From contig CM048845.1 of the NCBI GenBank assembly GCA_026545225.1, positions 35,573,001 to 35,637,000 on the forward strand: a stretch of DNA of 64,000 nt. Direction: 5' to 3'. Position 1 is the stretch's first letter. Each line of letters begins with the position of its first letter. A program made the translations under genes and the position numbers. The notes beneath the pieces were generated by a model. The model was given only the letters and a program-made list of their open reading frames with translations, was not told where the DNA came from and searched no databases. The DNA comes from Cornus controversa (Eukaryota > Streptophyta > Magnoliopsida > Cornales > Cornaceae). Positions 46,066-58,485 of the stretch are shown piece by piece.

Positions 46066-46689
46066 ATCGCATAAAATACCACTAGCTTGTCTACATTTAG
46101 TCCACCTTAATCCAATTTTACTAGTTATATCCCTATGTATCTCTCCATCCTCTTGTATTATCGATCATAAATATCAGCAGTGATTAGTTTGAATAACCAT
46201 TTGATTAGGAAGTGTGATCATTACATTTTCAATACCATCTCAAATTTACATTCCATGTACTCTGTTTTTTTTTCTTCCGAGGAGAAACTCACACACCCAC
46301 TTTGTCCTATAGGGGCTCCAAGTACTCTAATTTAGCTCTACTAATTTTTAATCCTTATGATTCTAAAACCTCTAATATTTACCTAAGAGGTGTATAGAAA
46401 GTCTATATATTATGCAAACAAGACTAAGAAAAAGAAAAAGAAAATAAAATAAGCACTAACATTTCCAATCCCATGTGAAATATCAAAATTTGCTCCTTGT
46501 GTTCAAGAGGGTCCTTTCAGTCATTATCACACCTTGATTCACTATGGATTTCAAGACAAGGTTCCACCATTAATTCGATATATTAATGACATTTTGCTAA
46601 TTCAAATGCACGGCCTTTTCTTAAAAGACGGTCACGTCATAGAGATAAGATTTTGAGAAAAGAAAAAATCCAATACCAAGTATTGATTA
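46066..46689. other. Non-coding stretch, nothing recognised
   Basis: AT-rich sequence between the LINE relic and the duplicated resistance-gene flank. No family signal seen. Confidence 0.5.
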
Positions 46690-48790
46690 TAAGATCTTCA
46701 GCCAATTATTTCCTATGCACATTTGCTCTTATAGAAGAGACAGACATTGGAATACCCTCAATACTGGACTCTTATCTATTTTCCTTCCTATTGACTTCCT
46801 CATTAGGAAATATCCTTTCTTCTATATACTCTCATTTACCACTCCTAATATATCTCATTCATTTTGTACGTCTTAGTATGTTCTTCACAAATTATCTTTA
46901 AGGCTCCGCTTGGATTGAGGGATTTGGAAGGATAAGGAGAGAAAATAAAGAAAGGATATGTTATGTTGTGTTTGGATAGACATCGTTAAAAGAAAAGAAA
47001 GAAAAGAAAGGATAAGGCCATATCTTATTCTCTCAAAAATAGGAAGATTAGGAAGGAAATGATAGTGTTTAAGTAGTAATTTCATAGTTCCAAAATTGCC
47101 CATAACAACTAGAAAGAAAAAATTGTTATTTGGTCATTATCCTTTCTCTCTCATATCTTATCCAAACAAGAATACTATCTTCTCTTTTCTTTTCTCTCCT
47201 ATTTATCCAAACATGAATAAAGTTTGCTGCTATCCTCTCTTCTTCTTTCTTTTCTCACATAACTAATGTTATCCTCTCCTTTTTTTTTTTTTTCTCTCGT
47301 GTCTATCCAAACGGAGCCTAACATAGGAAATACATCTCCCCCAAATATGCAGTGACTTAAAAAACATGTCCCGGACTCCGGTTTTCCTCAATGATAACAA
47401 AAGAAAGGAAGTTTTTCATAAGAACACAGGCCATCATTTTCTTCCTTGCACCAATTTCAGTCTTTTACCCTTGCAAAAACTTTTGTGAACATGAATTCCC
47501 ACTCTAATCCCCTTTAATTTCTCTATCTCAAATTTCTATCTTTTCAAACCTGGTGAAACTTAAGGCAATCTTTAATCCCACTTCTTCCATGATGTATTCA
47601 AAGACCCCTAATATACCACCTTTCATGGTTATACCATTTTACCAAAAAGGCTCCTTTAACACACTTGAATACAAAACCTCCTTCTTCCTCCACGTGAGGA
47701 CGAAATTTTGAATTTGTTGACGGAGTGAATCAGTAATCCGATAAACAATAATTACCCACCACTCCAGAAGGAGAGCAAAGAAAGAACTGAGAGTTAGGAA
47801 CAAAATAATGATGTAAAACCAAGGAAGAAAAGTGAAGGATGTGGTAAGACAGACAAAATGATAAAAAAAACAAGTAAAAGAAATCCACAAGAATGGGACA
47901 AAGAAAGGATAAAAGGCATCAGAGTATGAGGAAACAGATGAATAAGAGGAAGGTAATAGAATGGAATTACAAAGGAGAACATAAAGAAGAACAATCTAAA
48001 ACAAAAATAAATAATATGAATCACATGTGAAGATGAATTAAGATCACGGACTTTCTGTGCAACCTTGCATGAAACGGGTAACCTCGAATGCCGAAGCAAG
48101 AGGGATAGAATTATTAAGTACTAATTATTAGAGAGTCGACTAAAAAATTCCAACATTGTAGATTGTTGTTGTGAGTAGTTCGAGAAAACAATCTATTTGA
48201 ACATAAATGCAGAGCTAAATATCAATATTGCAGCTTGCTTGTACTTTTCATCAAAAACCATGGATGCATAAATATGTTCACCAAAAACTAGATATATTCA
48301 CCAAAAACCAGCTTGCTTGTATTTTTCATCTAATAAATTTAGTAAATGCAGTTCTTGGACTCTCATCCATAGATGCATAAATATGTAACTTCATTTAGGA
48401 GATGCAATATATCCCATACAATTCTAAAAGCAGCTATAAACAAAGTATACACAAAACATAATTTTATCAAAAAATAATATTTGTTTGTTTTCCAGATCAC
48501 TACCTGCCCTTGTAATGTACGAGTCCAAATCAGACCAAAACACTGAAATGCTCCTTTAGATTTATTCTTCGTGTGGTAATCCTCTCCATATTTTGAGATT
48601 TGTCCATGATCTAGTAAAGCACAAAACACATGATTAATACAAGATTAGTTAGCACAATAATGACTGCTAATCAAAATATATAATACACCAAGTTTAAAAT
48701 ACAAAGGTGAAGAGGGAATTGAATTCACAGCCAAAAATTCAAAAAGAAAGAAAGAAAAATAGGGAAATCTTAGTATTATTAGAACATTAT
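46690..48790 (-). repeat. Left copy of the duplicated CC-NBS-LRR intergenic segment
   Basis: Homologous along its length to about 52266-54085. Shared landmarks include GATCTTCAGCCAAT (46694 and 52272), ACATTGGAATACCCTCAATA-type text, AATGATAACAAAAGAA (47390 and 52540), and TTATTTAAGTGGCCAAA at the right end (48786 and 54070). It represents DNA between tandem minus-strand resistance genes: start-codon region on the left, 3' end on the right. The left copy also carries the MITE at 46902-47318, absent from the right copy. Confidence 0.8.
46902..47318. mobile_element. Tourist-like MITE (PIF/Harbinger), TSD TAA
   Basis: Terminal inverted repeats GGCTCCGCTTGGAT and ATCCAAACGGAGCC, flanked by TAA at 46899-46901 and 47319-47321. 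The 417-bp interior folds back on itself (purine-rich GGATAAGGAGAGAAAATAAAG on the left against a pyrimidine-rich arm on the right). No coding capacity. The paralogous segment at about 52470 lacks it, giving a natural empty site. Confidence 0.85.
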
Positions 48791-51700
48791 TTAAGTGGCC
48801 AAATCCTCTGAGATCACCATCTTAGGATTCCATCTGCGTGAAAAGATTTGGATCTTTAGCCCATCATTTCCCATGCCCCTCTGTTCTTCTTGAATTTGCT
48901 TGGCAGAGTTTTCAGTAGAGTGACTACAACACCACAGTTGAATCATCTCTAGTGTAGGTATATCTCCCAAACTAGATGGGATCTCCTCAAGTCTTAAACA
49001 TCCCTCTAATACCAATTGTTGAAGGTAGGGAAATTGATTGCAGGAAGCATTCCATTGGCCAATATCCAAGCTTTGAAACTTCAAGTATCTGAGTTTGCGA
49101 AACTCCGGCCCCATCACTAGTGTCCCATCTTGGACCCTCAAATGCACCATCTAATAATTTGAGAACCTCAAGGTTGGTTAACATCCCAAGGGTCGACATT
49201 TCCTCCCAACTTAGACCGACGACATATGATAAAGTTAGGCTTCTGAGACTTCCCCATACAACCTTTTCCTAACATAGCATTTTAGTTTTCTGAGATTGGG
49301 AATCCATTTCAAGGCCTGCTCCTCTCCACTATAGAGATGCAGTTTGCCTGCTGTTTGAAGGTTATCCCAATAAGAAAGCATGACCATAATTTGGTATTCT
49401 AGAGAATTGAATAAGCCGTTGGGTATAACTGCACCATCTTCCAGATATCATATGGTAAAACTAACAAACCTTTTGAGCCTTAAAGAATAAGGGTTTCTAG
49501 GTAGCAGAAGTTGGATATTGATGGCAGGGAAATCTTTTTCCCTTCAACATGCACTGATAAAGTACCTCAAAAGAATCAATTATGTTATTTCTTGAGGAAT
49601 AAAGCAAGTTGGATGGATGATAAATCCAAAACCCTAAGTAGTATGGAATACTGATAAATGAATGACGCACCCATTTCATTGAAGTTACCCAACAGATTTG
49701 AACGACCAAAGGATATGATAGAGCAGACTTTGGACGCAAACAGATAATGTTTCAAAAGAGTGAAATTGACAAGGTCAGGATGTATGCATATGAGACGATC
49801 TTTATTTAAGATAGTACTTGAAGAAGAATATTAAAAAATCTGCTGAAATATATTTTGCTGAACTTTTTCAGAAATTTGCTGCTGTAAATTCTCTTCATGA
49901 GCTTCTCCAAAGACCTGCTCAAAGAATTCATCTTCTTGGACGTTATTGGAAATTCGCTGAAGTAAATTGTCACCTCTTGAGGAAATCTTATGAAGAAATT
50001 CTCTTCTTGAGCTTTTCTCAGGCACAAGTCATGCAGGAGATCATGTACATAGCACTCTTTGATTTCACCATTAGACCTTTTCTTCAAAGCAGTTACAAGA
50101 CTTCTATCAATTAGATCCATCAAGTAATCTTCTGCCACTTCCTCCAAAGTCTTCTGTGCATTTTGTTTTATAAATCCCTCAGCGACCCATAACCAGATCA
50201 ATTTTCGTACTGGAAATGCTCCAAGATAGAGGAAGCATGCTTTCACGTGTGTGTCAGTATTGCTCTGGATCACTCATCATGTATGAGCCTACAATTTCAG
50301 CAACATGTTTCCACCATTCTAGTGACTTGTCTTGTTTTGGCAGAAGTTCAGATATCACAACAACTGCAAGGGGTAGTCCTTGACATTTTCTGGCAATTTG
50401 TTTTCCAATTTCCATCAACTCTAGAGGGCCGTTTTCTTTGCGAAATGTCTTCAATTGCAATAGATCCCAATTTTCATCTTCATTTAGAAAGCGCAAACGG
50501 TGAAGTTTAGCATGCAAAGCCACAGCCACATCTTGGCTACATTCTACTGCCATTGTTGTGATTCGGAAAATATCTTTTCAAATCATCCCAAGGCTCTGCA
50601 TTCCATATATCATCCTTGTTAATGAGATTCTTCTTACCCTTTAAGGATTTGTACAGCACTCCACCTAACTTTTCGTCACTCATTTCACAAATATCATCTA
50701 TAGACTGGAAGGTGGAGCTAAAACTGGCAAGCAACAAATCCCTCTTTTGATATACTCGAGACACATAGATCCATGCACGAATACAGAAGAGATGTTCAAT
50801 GTATGGATCATTGTAAATCTTTTTGGCGAGAGTTGTCTTACCGAGTTCAAGCATCCCAATGATGGATGTGCACTTTAAGCTACTTTTCAGGTTCTTGGAT
50901 AAGCAGCTCTCTTTCTTCATCGAGACCAACAACTCTGTCTTCCTGTACTATGGGCCTATTGGTTTTGGTGAAGTTCCATGGGAAGACTTTCCAAATTGTA
51001 GTAGTCCGCCACCTATGATGCGGCTGATGCCATACAGTTTCTTCGACTCATAAATCTCCTTCACCTCTGTTTTAATAGACTTAATTTCTTACGTGATACT
51101 CCCAAAACCACGACATATCTTATAAGCTTTGCAATAAAAACATGTGGGAATAAAAAAGCTTTCATAAAAATTTGTCATCTCCTTTGTTTTCATCTCCAAA
51201 TTGAATAAAGATATATGTGTAGCATGAGGATTATTAAGACGTTGATAAAACCAATCTTCAAACCAATTGAAACAGGAAACAAATTCATAAACCATCAGAA
51301 TTGGAAAAAAACTGTCATCTTCTTTGTTTTCATCTCCTAATGCCTTCTCATGAATCGCCATCACCTTTTCCTTGGTCTGCTGGATTACCACTTCAGAACA
51401 TGAAAGTAAACATGTTATTCCCTGATGTAGGTTGAGCATCTCTTGGAACGAAGTCATGAGGAGACAAATGTCCCTACTGATGTGAAACTCAGGCCACTTC
51501 ACGTCTTTTTTATAAGAAGAAAGACTGTTAAAGAATTCCCGAATTCTTTCAGTCCGAAAGACCATCATTTTGGACAATTTGAAGAGGAACGGAATTCATC
51601 AGGAGGCATCTCAGATTCAAGCCATGTGCTAATCAGTCTTCTACTCATCTCACTACTTTGCGGAACTTTTGTCCATTCCTCATAAATTTGCATCAGCTCT

Positions 51701-52340
51701 ATCCTGCTATGCTTAATATCTTCTATGACATCGCCAAAACGATCACCAATTTTCTCATCAATCGCCAATTGAGACTCAAACAATGAGAGAAGGTCTATCA
51801 CCTCTTTTCTTAAATCCTTGAAAAAATATATGCCCTCTGTGACAGTTTCAGAGTCATGATAGATATCTCGAGCCTGACGAACCATCTTCCTGGACAACCT
51901 GAGGACGTCAGGCAATTCATCAGTAAAGAATCGATGATGATATGTATCTTTCTGCAAGATTAGAAACGAATCGATGATGATATGTTCAACTTTGTAAGCC
52001 ACCTCTCTGATTTTTTTAAACTACTCTTTATTCTCATTGCGCTGCTCTTCCGATGAATCTTTGAGGAACTTTCCAAGGAATTGCATCTCCTCATAAAACA
52101 ATTAGATTTGGTCCTTCCTTGTGTATGCGTTTCGTCTCATAAGCTTCCAGCATCTTCTTCAATAGACAGTCAACAGTAGAGACGAGTTGTTTCAGCTGCT
52201 CATCATTGGAGTTGCGTTTCCTTTTCGATAAATCTTTGAGAAACTTTTGAAGGGATTCCTCGTCTGTGTGGATCTTCAGCCAATCATTTCCTTTGCACAG
52301 TTTCTCTTGCAGAAGATACATATACTGGAATACCCTCAAT
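48791..52340 (-). pseudogene. CC-NBS-LRR (R1/late-blight-like) resistance gene, frameshifted
   Basis: Read right to left: N-terminal helical part in fragments (52339-52091, 52002-51565, 51577-51089; for example VLRLSRKMVRQARDIYH), NB-ARC (50932-49806) and LRR (49740-48791, ending ISEDLAT-stop). The NB-ARC frame breaks near 50545 and 50260. The P-loop reads GMLELGKTT where GMGGLGKTT is usual, and kinase-2 reads LINKDDIWN where LIVLDDIWN is usual. After CFLYLGAFP several residues before VRKLIWLWVAEGFI are missing. An MHD-type CYVHDLLHDLC is kept. An 18-bp repeat (GAATCGATGATGATATGT at 51928 and 51967) sits in the N-terminal part. This was a coiled-coil type intracellular immune receptor and is now inactive. 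Confidence 0.88.
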
Positions 52341-54085
52341 ACTGTACTCTTTGTCTATCTTGCTTCCTTTAGACTTCCACACTATAAAATATCCTTTCTT
52401 ATATATACTCCTCATATATCTCATTCATTTTGTATGACTTTAGTCTGTTCTTCAGAAATCATCTTTAACAGAGAAAATCCCTCTCCTCCAAATCTGAGGT
52501 GATTTTAGAAACATGTCCCAGACACCTAGTTTTCCACAATGATAACAAAAGAAGGAAAGTTTTCTCATTAGAAAACAGGCCCTTAATTTATATCCTTCCA
52601 CCAATTTCAATCTTTTACCTATGCAAATAGCTTTATAAACATGAAATCCCACTCTAATTCAGATAGAGCAACTCCCTTTAGTTTCCCTATCTCTAATTTC
52701 TATCTTTTCAAGCCTGGTGAAACTTTTGGCAATCTTTAATCCCACTTTTCCATGATGTATTCAAGACAAAAAACTTGTGATTGGATCCACAACATTACAT
52801 ATCCATATTTTGACACTCCAAATTTCTTTGCCATGATGGTTTTCAAAACTCAGAAACCTCCAACATCAGTCTTTCTTAAGTTCAACTCCCAGTGAAAGAC
52901 AAACTGAAAATCATTCATACCCAACTTGAATAACCATAGATCTTTCTCACATTCTCAAACTTTTCCCAATGCATCACGAAGACTCCTAATATAAAGGCAT
53001 TCACGGTACCACTTCACCAAATGGGCTCTTTTCACACACTTGAATACAAAGCTTCATGTCTTTATTATGTAGTTCCACTGCCTCCACTCCTCCTTGGCGA
53101 GTGTGAAATTTTGAATTTGATGACAAAGTGAATCTGTAATCCTATAAACAACGGCCCACCACTCTGGAAGGAGAGCAAAGAAAGAACTGAGAGGAAGGAA
53201 CAGAATAATGATGTTAAACTGGGGAAGAAATGAGAAGGATGTGGTAAGACACGAGTAATTGAAGAAAGGAGGACTAAAAGAATAAAAAACAAGTAAAAGA
53301 CATCCACCAAGAATGGGACAGAGAAAGGACAAAAAGTAACAGAGTCTGAGGGAACAGATGAAAAAGAGGAAGGTAATAGAATGGAAACACAGAGGAGAGG
53401 ATAAAGAAGAAAAAACTAAAACAAAAAATAAATAATATGAATCACATGTGAAAACGAATTAAGATCATGGACTTCCTACGAACCTTGCATGAAAAGGATA
53501 GCCCCTAAATCTGAAGAGAGGGATAGAATTATTAAGTATTAATTATTAGAGCCAACTAAAAATGGAACATTGCAAATTATTGTTGTGAGTAGTTTGAGAA
53601 AACAAACAGAGCTAAATATCAAAATTGCAGCATGTGCCCACCAGAATCACAACAAAAACCAGATATATTCACCAAAAACTAGCTCATGCAATATATTACA
53701 TAAAATTCTCAAAAGAGCTATAAACAAAGTATACACAAATCATAGTTTTATCTAAAAATAAATATATGTTTGTTTTTGAGATCATTACCTGCCACTATAA
53801 TGTATATCAGTCCAAATTTGACCAAACCATTGAAATGCTCCTTTAGATTGATCCTGTGTGTGGTAAACCTGTCCATATTTTAAGATTTGTTAATGATCTA
53901 GTAATACAAGAAACACATGAATAATAAAGATTAATTAGTACAACAATGATGCTAATGGAATATGTAAAAAACAAAGTATGAAATACAAAGGTGAAGATAG
54001 AATTTAATTCACAGCCAAAAATTCAAAAAGAATGAAAGAGAAAGAGAGAGATCTTACTATTATTAGAACCTTATTTAAGTGGCCA
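52266..54085 (-). repeat. Right copy of the duplicated CC-NBS-LRR intergenic segment
   Basis: Paralogous to 46690-48790 without the MITE. Its left edge overlaps the start region of the pseudogene. Its right edge (about 54070-54085) retains the last codons and stop (LAT-stop on the minus strand) of a third gene copy, which a family-B LTR then cuts off. Confidence 0.8.
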
Positions 54086-54903
54086 AAATTTAATACCCCC
54101 AGAAAATTTCATGCCTGAGGTGGCTAGTCTCATACACAAAACCTGAAATATACATACAACTGGTAGCAACAAACATATAATACAAAAGACAGTAAAACAA
54201 ATTTTAAAAGCTCAATAGAAAATCCCACTAAATTGACATAACTGGTAAACTAATAATTATATGTCTGGGAATACAATTTGGAAGTCCCGTAACTCAAGGA
54301 CCCCTTAATCATAATAAACAAAAGTTTAAGACTCTAATTTAAAACTAACAACCAAAATCTCCAAACGAGTTCATAGTTTGACTCTTGAATAAGATGATAG
54401 GTTTCTACCCTGTGACCGATGAGAAGAGATGTCTGCCACAACCAATCCTAAAACTCTATCCTCGCAGTGGAACCTGTCTGAAACTTGAAATATCAACAAA
54501 GTGGGTTAAACCCACGAGCAAGTTCTATCTACTACATCCCAATCAGAGAACTAATATACATACCCTCAGTATAAGGGACACAAAAGAAATTCATAGATTT
54601 AACATACAAGTTATTTTTTTTTATCCAGTTTCATGTTTCCAAAACAACAATCATTATTTAATGTTCCATCCAAATCCTAATTATGCAAAAGTGAACACAT
54701 CTCTTAAGTTCAACAGAAATAAACATAATATGAAATACTATCAAGTTTAAGCAATCCTAACATGTCACCATTTTATCCTTTGATACATTAATAGGTATAG
54801 GTATATACATACTGGTCATTCATACCTAGTTTATGTTTCAGAAATCAAAATCATCTTATACATTGTCCCAACAAACCCTTATCATTCAACAATGAAGACA
54901 TTC

Positions 54904-57900
54904 TGTAATACCCCGTAATTTGAGGATATCTAAATTGGGTTTTTATTTATTTGATGGAGTTTTTAATTATTTAAATGCTTTAATTAATTTTGTCAATGCC
55001 TGTTAATGTGGATGTTTGAATTGTTGCTAAGTGTTGATTGTGTTTAATTGTGTGTTAAATATTTGTTTTAAATAGAGTTTTTTTTTTCTATTAAATAAAA
55101 ATATGTTGGTTTGGGCTGCATTTTCTTTATTCTTGTTTTAATTATTTTTATTATTATTAGGATGGGCTAGGCTGCTGGGTTAGGCTATATATATATATAT
55201 AGTTGGGCTAAATATTTTATATTTATTAGTTTAATTATTTAGGAATATTAAATAAGAGAAAAGAAATTAGGATTCAGTAGTTTCTACGCACAAAGAATTC
55301 CTACGTACAAATAGGGAGAAAACGGTAGACGCCACGAAAAGAGAAGAAAAGTGATTTTTGCTCAACATCACAAGGCAAGTTCGAACTCTTCTCTTCCCCT
55401 TTGAATCTGTATACATATATAATTTTGTATATACATGTTGAAATATATGTATAATATATATATTAATTGTATAGACATGTTGCTAGAAATTTGTATGCAT
55501 TTAATTTTGAAATTAAATGATTTTGCATGCTAGAAATAATTCTGTGAATTAAACATGAAGATTTTGGAGTTTTAGTACTGTTTTAGGATATTTTGGCATA
55601 TGTTTATACATGTATATATGACTGTATAGGCGGGTATATATATATATACGTATATATATTAACATGAAATTGGGTTTACTGTATTCATCATTTTTGAACA
55701 TTTTTGTTCCAATTAAAAGGTAGATTTTACTTCTTAGAACAATCCTTGAAAGTTTGGTTATGAATCGTTGGGTAGATTGACGGGAAATTGAGTTTGAAAT
55801 TTTAGATTTTTGAAACTTGAAATTGGGCATTTTTGATTTAGTCCACGAGAGGGGATTACTGTAACTTTCTGAAGGCTAAATACACTTGGGTTTAAATTTT
55901 CAACTCAAAATGATCTTCCCTTGTTGTTTAATTGATTTTTAAAGTGTCCAAAAGTTGGGTTTTTCACTTTCTGTAATTTTAGAAAATACTTTTGTAATTC
56001 CAAAAATTCCCAAATTTTTGTGCTAACTTTCTGGAGGTTAAATAAACTTGGGTTTAAATTTTCAGCTTGAAAAGAGCTTCCCTTAGGGTTCAATGAATTT
56101 TTAAAGTGTCTAAAAGTTGAGTTTTCACCTTCTTTTATTTGTTGAAAATATTTTGTAAAATTCTAGAAAATTTCCAGAATGATTTAATAGGGTTATTAGA
56201 AGGAGAAAAGACCCAAAAACCTAGATAAGATTTTGGTTTAGATTCCCTCATAGATTTGAGTGTATTGGGGGTTGGATTAGGTGTTTGCTTCTAAAGTGAT
56301 TAAATTGTGTTATTTGATTTACTTGAATGTATTTTGCTTTAAGGAAATAAATGCCCATTAAATACTTGATTATAGTTTACTTGTGAACGATTGTGTTAGG
56401 GTGATAATTTCATGTCGGATAATTTGAATTACTTTGTTTGTGCAAATTAAGATTATAATGCACCTTGTTTATTTTATGTTTCATATTGGGAATGCATCTA
56501 TACATTTTATTTGGCATGTAAGGATTGCCAGGCGTGTTAGGATCGCCCATACCTAATAAGGTATCTATGCATTTTATTTTGGCATCTAAGGATTGTCCGG
56601 CGTGTCAGGATCGCCCATACCTAATAAGGTATCTATGCATTTTATTTTGGCGTGTAAGGATTGCCAGGCGTGTCAGGATCGCCCATACCTAATAAGGTAT
56701 CTATGCATTTTATTTTGGCGTGTAAGGATTGCCCGGCGTGTCAGGATCGCCCATACCTAATAAGGTATCTATGCATTTTATTTTGGCATGTAAGGATTGC
56801 CCGGCGTGTCAGGATCGCCCATACCTAATAAGGTATTTATGCATTTTATTTTGGCATGTAAGGATTGCTAGGCGTGTCAGGATCGCCCATACCTAATAAG
56901 GTATCAATGCATTTTATTTGGCATGTTGGGATTGCCAAGGCGTGTCAGGATCGCCTAATACCTAATAAGGTATCTATGCATTATATTTGGATGTTGGGAT
57001 TGCCAAGGCGTGTCGGGATCGCCTAACACCTAATATGGTATCTTTATATTTTATTTGGAGCATGTCAGGATTGCCTAATATCTAGTAAGAACGTTTCTCG
57101 TTATATATTCGAGCGTGTTACGATTATTTCTTGTGTAAACTTAAAACTAGTCTGCACTTACATTAAGATAACTGATGTGTTAGTGTAGGGTGTGTGTCGG
57201 CTCTATTCTTGGGTCATAGGGTTAATTGGGTAGTGGATTATTTGTAGTTGTAAATAAACATAAATTTGTTGTCTTAAGAAATGATTATTGATGGAGGCAG
57301 GATAGGTATGCCTAATACCTTGTAAGGCATTTGTAGAATATATGGAAGAAGGCATGTTAGGATTGTCTATGATTTGAACTTAGAAATTTGTTTTATCTGT
57401 ATTGTGATAATGGATGGGTTAGTTCAGAACATAGTTCTAGTTACTTCTAAGATAGGAGATTTAATGACTAAACGGTATAATTATATCTATATGATTTTAC
57501 TGTCCTCATATAGAGGATATGTTTATCGGTTCTCTGATTGGGTTGTAGTAGAGAGAATTTGCTCGTGGGTTTAACCCACTTTGTTGATATTTCAGGTTCC
57601 AGACAGTTTTTACCAGGAGATTTGCGTGTGGAGTTCGTAGAGCTTGACAATCATTCATTCCTTACCATACTTTAGTGTAGGGACTTAAATCGGTTCATAA
57701 AGTTTTACTTTTATATTTTTTTGTTTGGTTAAGGGGTCCGTGGGTTACTGGACTTCCAAGTTATATCAATCAAAATAATACAATGTTATTTAATATGATT
57801 ATTCATTTCAGTTAGACTTTCCTTTCAGCATTTATAATTCTTTTTCTTTTGTCATTGTATTCCATGCTTGTTTGCTATCAGTTGTTAGTATCCCTCAGGT

Positions 57901-57954
57901 TTTGTGTATGAGACTGGCCACCTCATGCGCGAAATTTTTCTGGGGGGTATTTCA
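54904..57954 (+). mobile_element. Solo LTR, family B copy 4, opposite orientation, TSD CATTC
   Basis: Begins TGTAATACCCCGTAA and ends GGGGGGTATTTCA. Perfect duplications CATTC are at 54899-54903 and 57955-57959. It is 3051 bp, in plus orientation, inside a minus-orientation LTR of the same family. It has about nine minisatellite units (56505-57075) and two roughly 150-bp repeats (55860-56170), and lacks the GC-rich island of the other copies. Confidence 0.92.
56505..57075. repeat. Family B LTR minisatellite, about nine units
   Basis: Reverse-complement units of about 67-70 bp with CGCCCATACCTAATAAGGTA and GGCGTGTCAGGATCG. Units toward 57075 are increasingly decayed. Confidence 0.9.
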
Positions 57955-58004
57955 CATTCTTTAAGTTCCAAATAAAGAAACATGTGCATGCATTTTATTA
58001 AATC

Positions 58005-58485
58005 TAGGCAATCCTGACATGCCAAGTACAATGTATAGATACCTTATTAGGTATGGGCGATCATGACACGCCGGACAATCCTGACATGCCAAATAAAATG
58101 TATAGATACCTTATTAGGTATGGAAGATCCTAACACGTCGGGCAATCCTAACACGCCGGGAAATCCTTACATGTCAAATAAAATATTTAGATACCTTATT
58201 AGGTATGGAAGATCCTAACACGTCGGGCAATCCTAACACGCCGGGCAATCCTTACATGTCAAATAAAATGTTTAGATACCTTATTAGGTATGGGCGATCC
58301 TGACACGTCGGGCAATCCTTACATGCCAAATAAAATGCATAGATACCTTATTAGGTATGGGCGATCCTGACATGCTGGACAATCCTTACAAGCCAAATAA
58401 AATGTATAGATACCTTATTAGGTATGGACGATCCTGACACGCCAGGCAATCCTTACATGCCAAATAAAATATATAGATGCATTTC
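58005..58485. repeat. Family B LTR minisatellite, about six units
   Basis: Units of the same type as at 39119. Two are longer (about 87 bp) because the GGGCAATCC half-unit is doubled. Confidence 0.88.
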
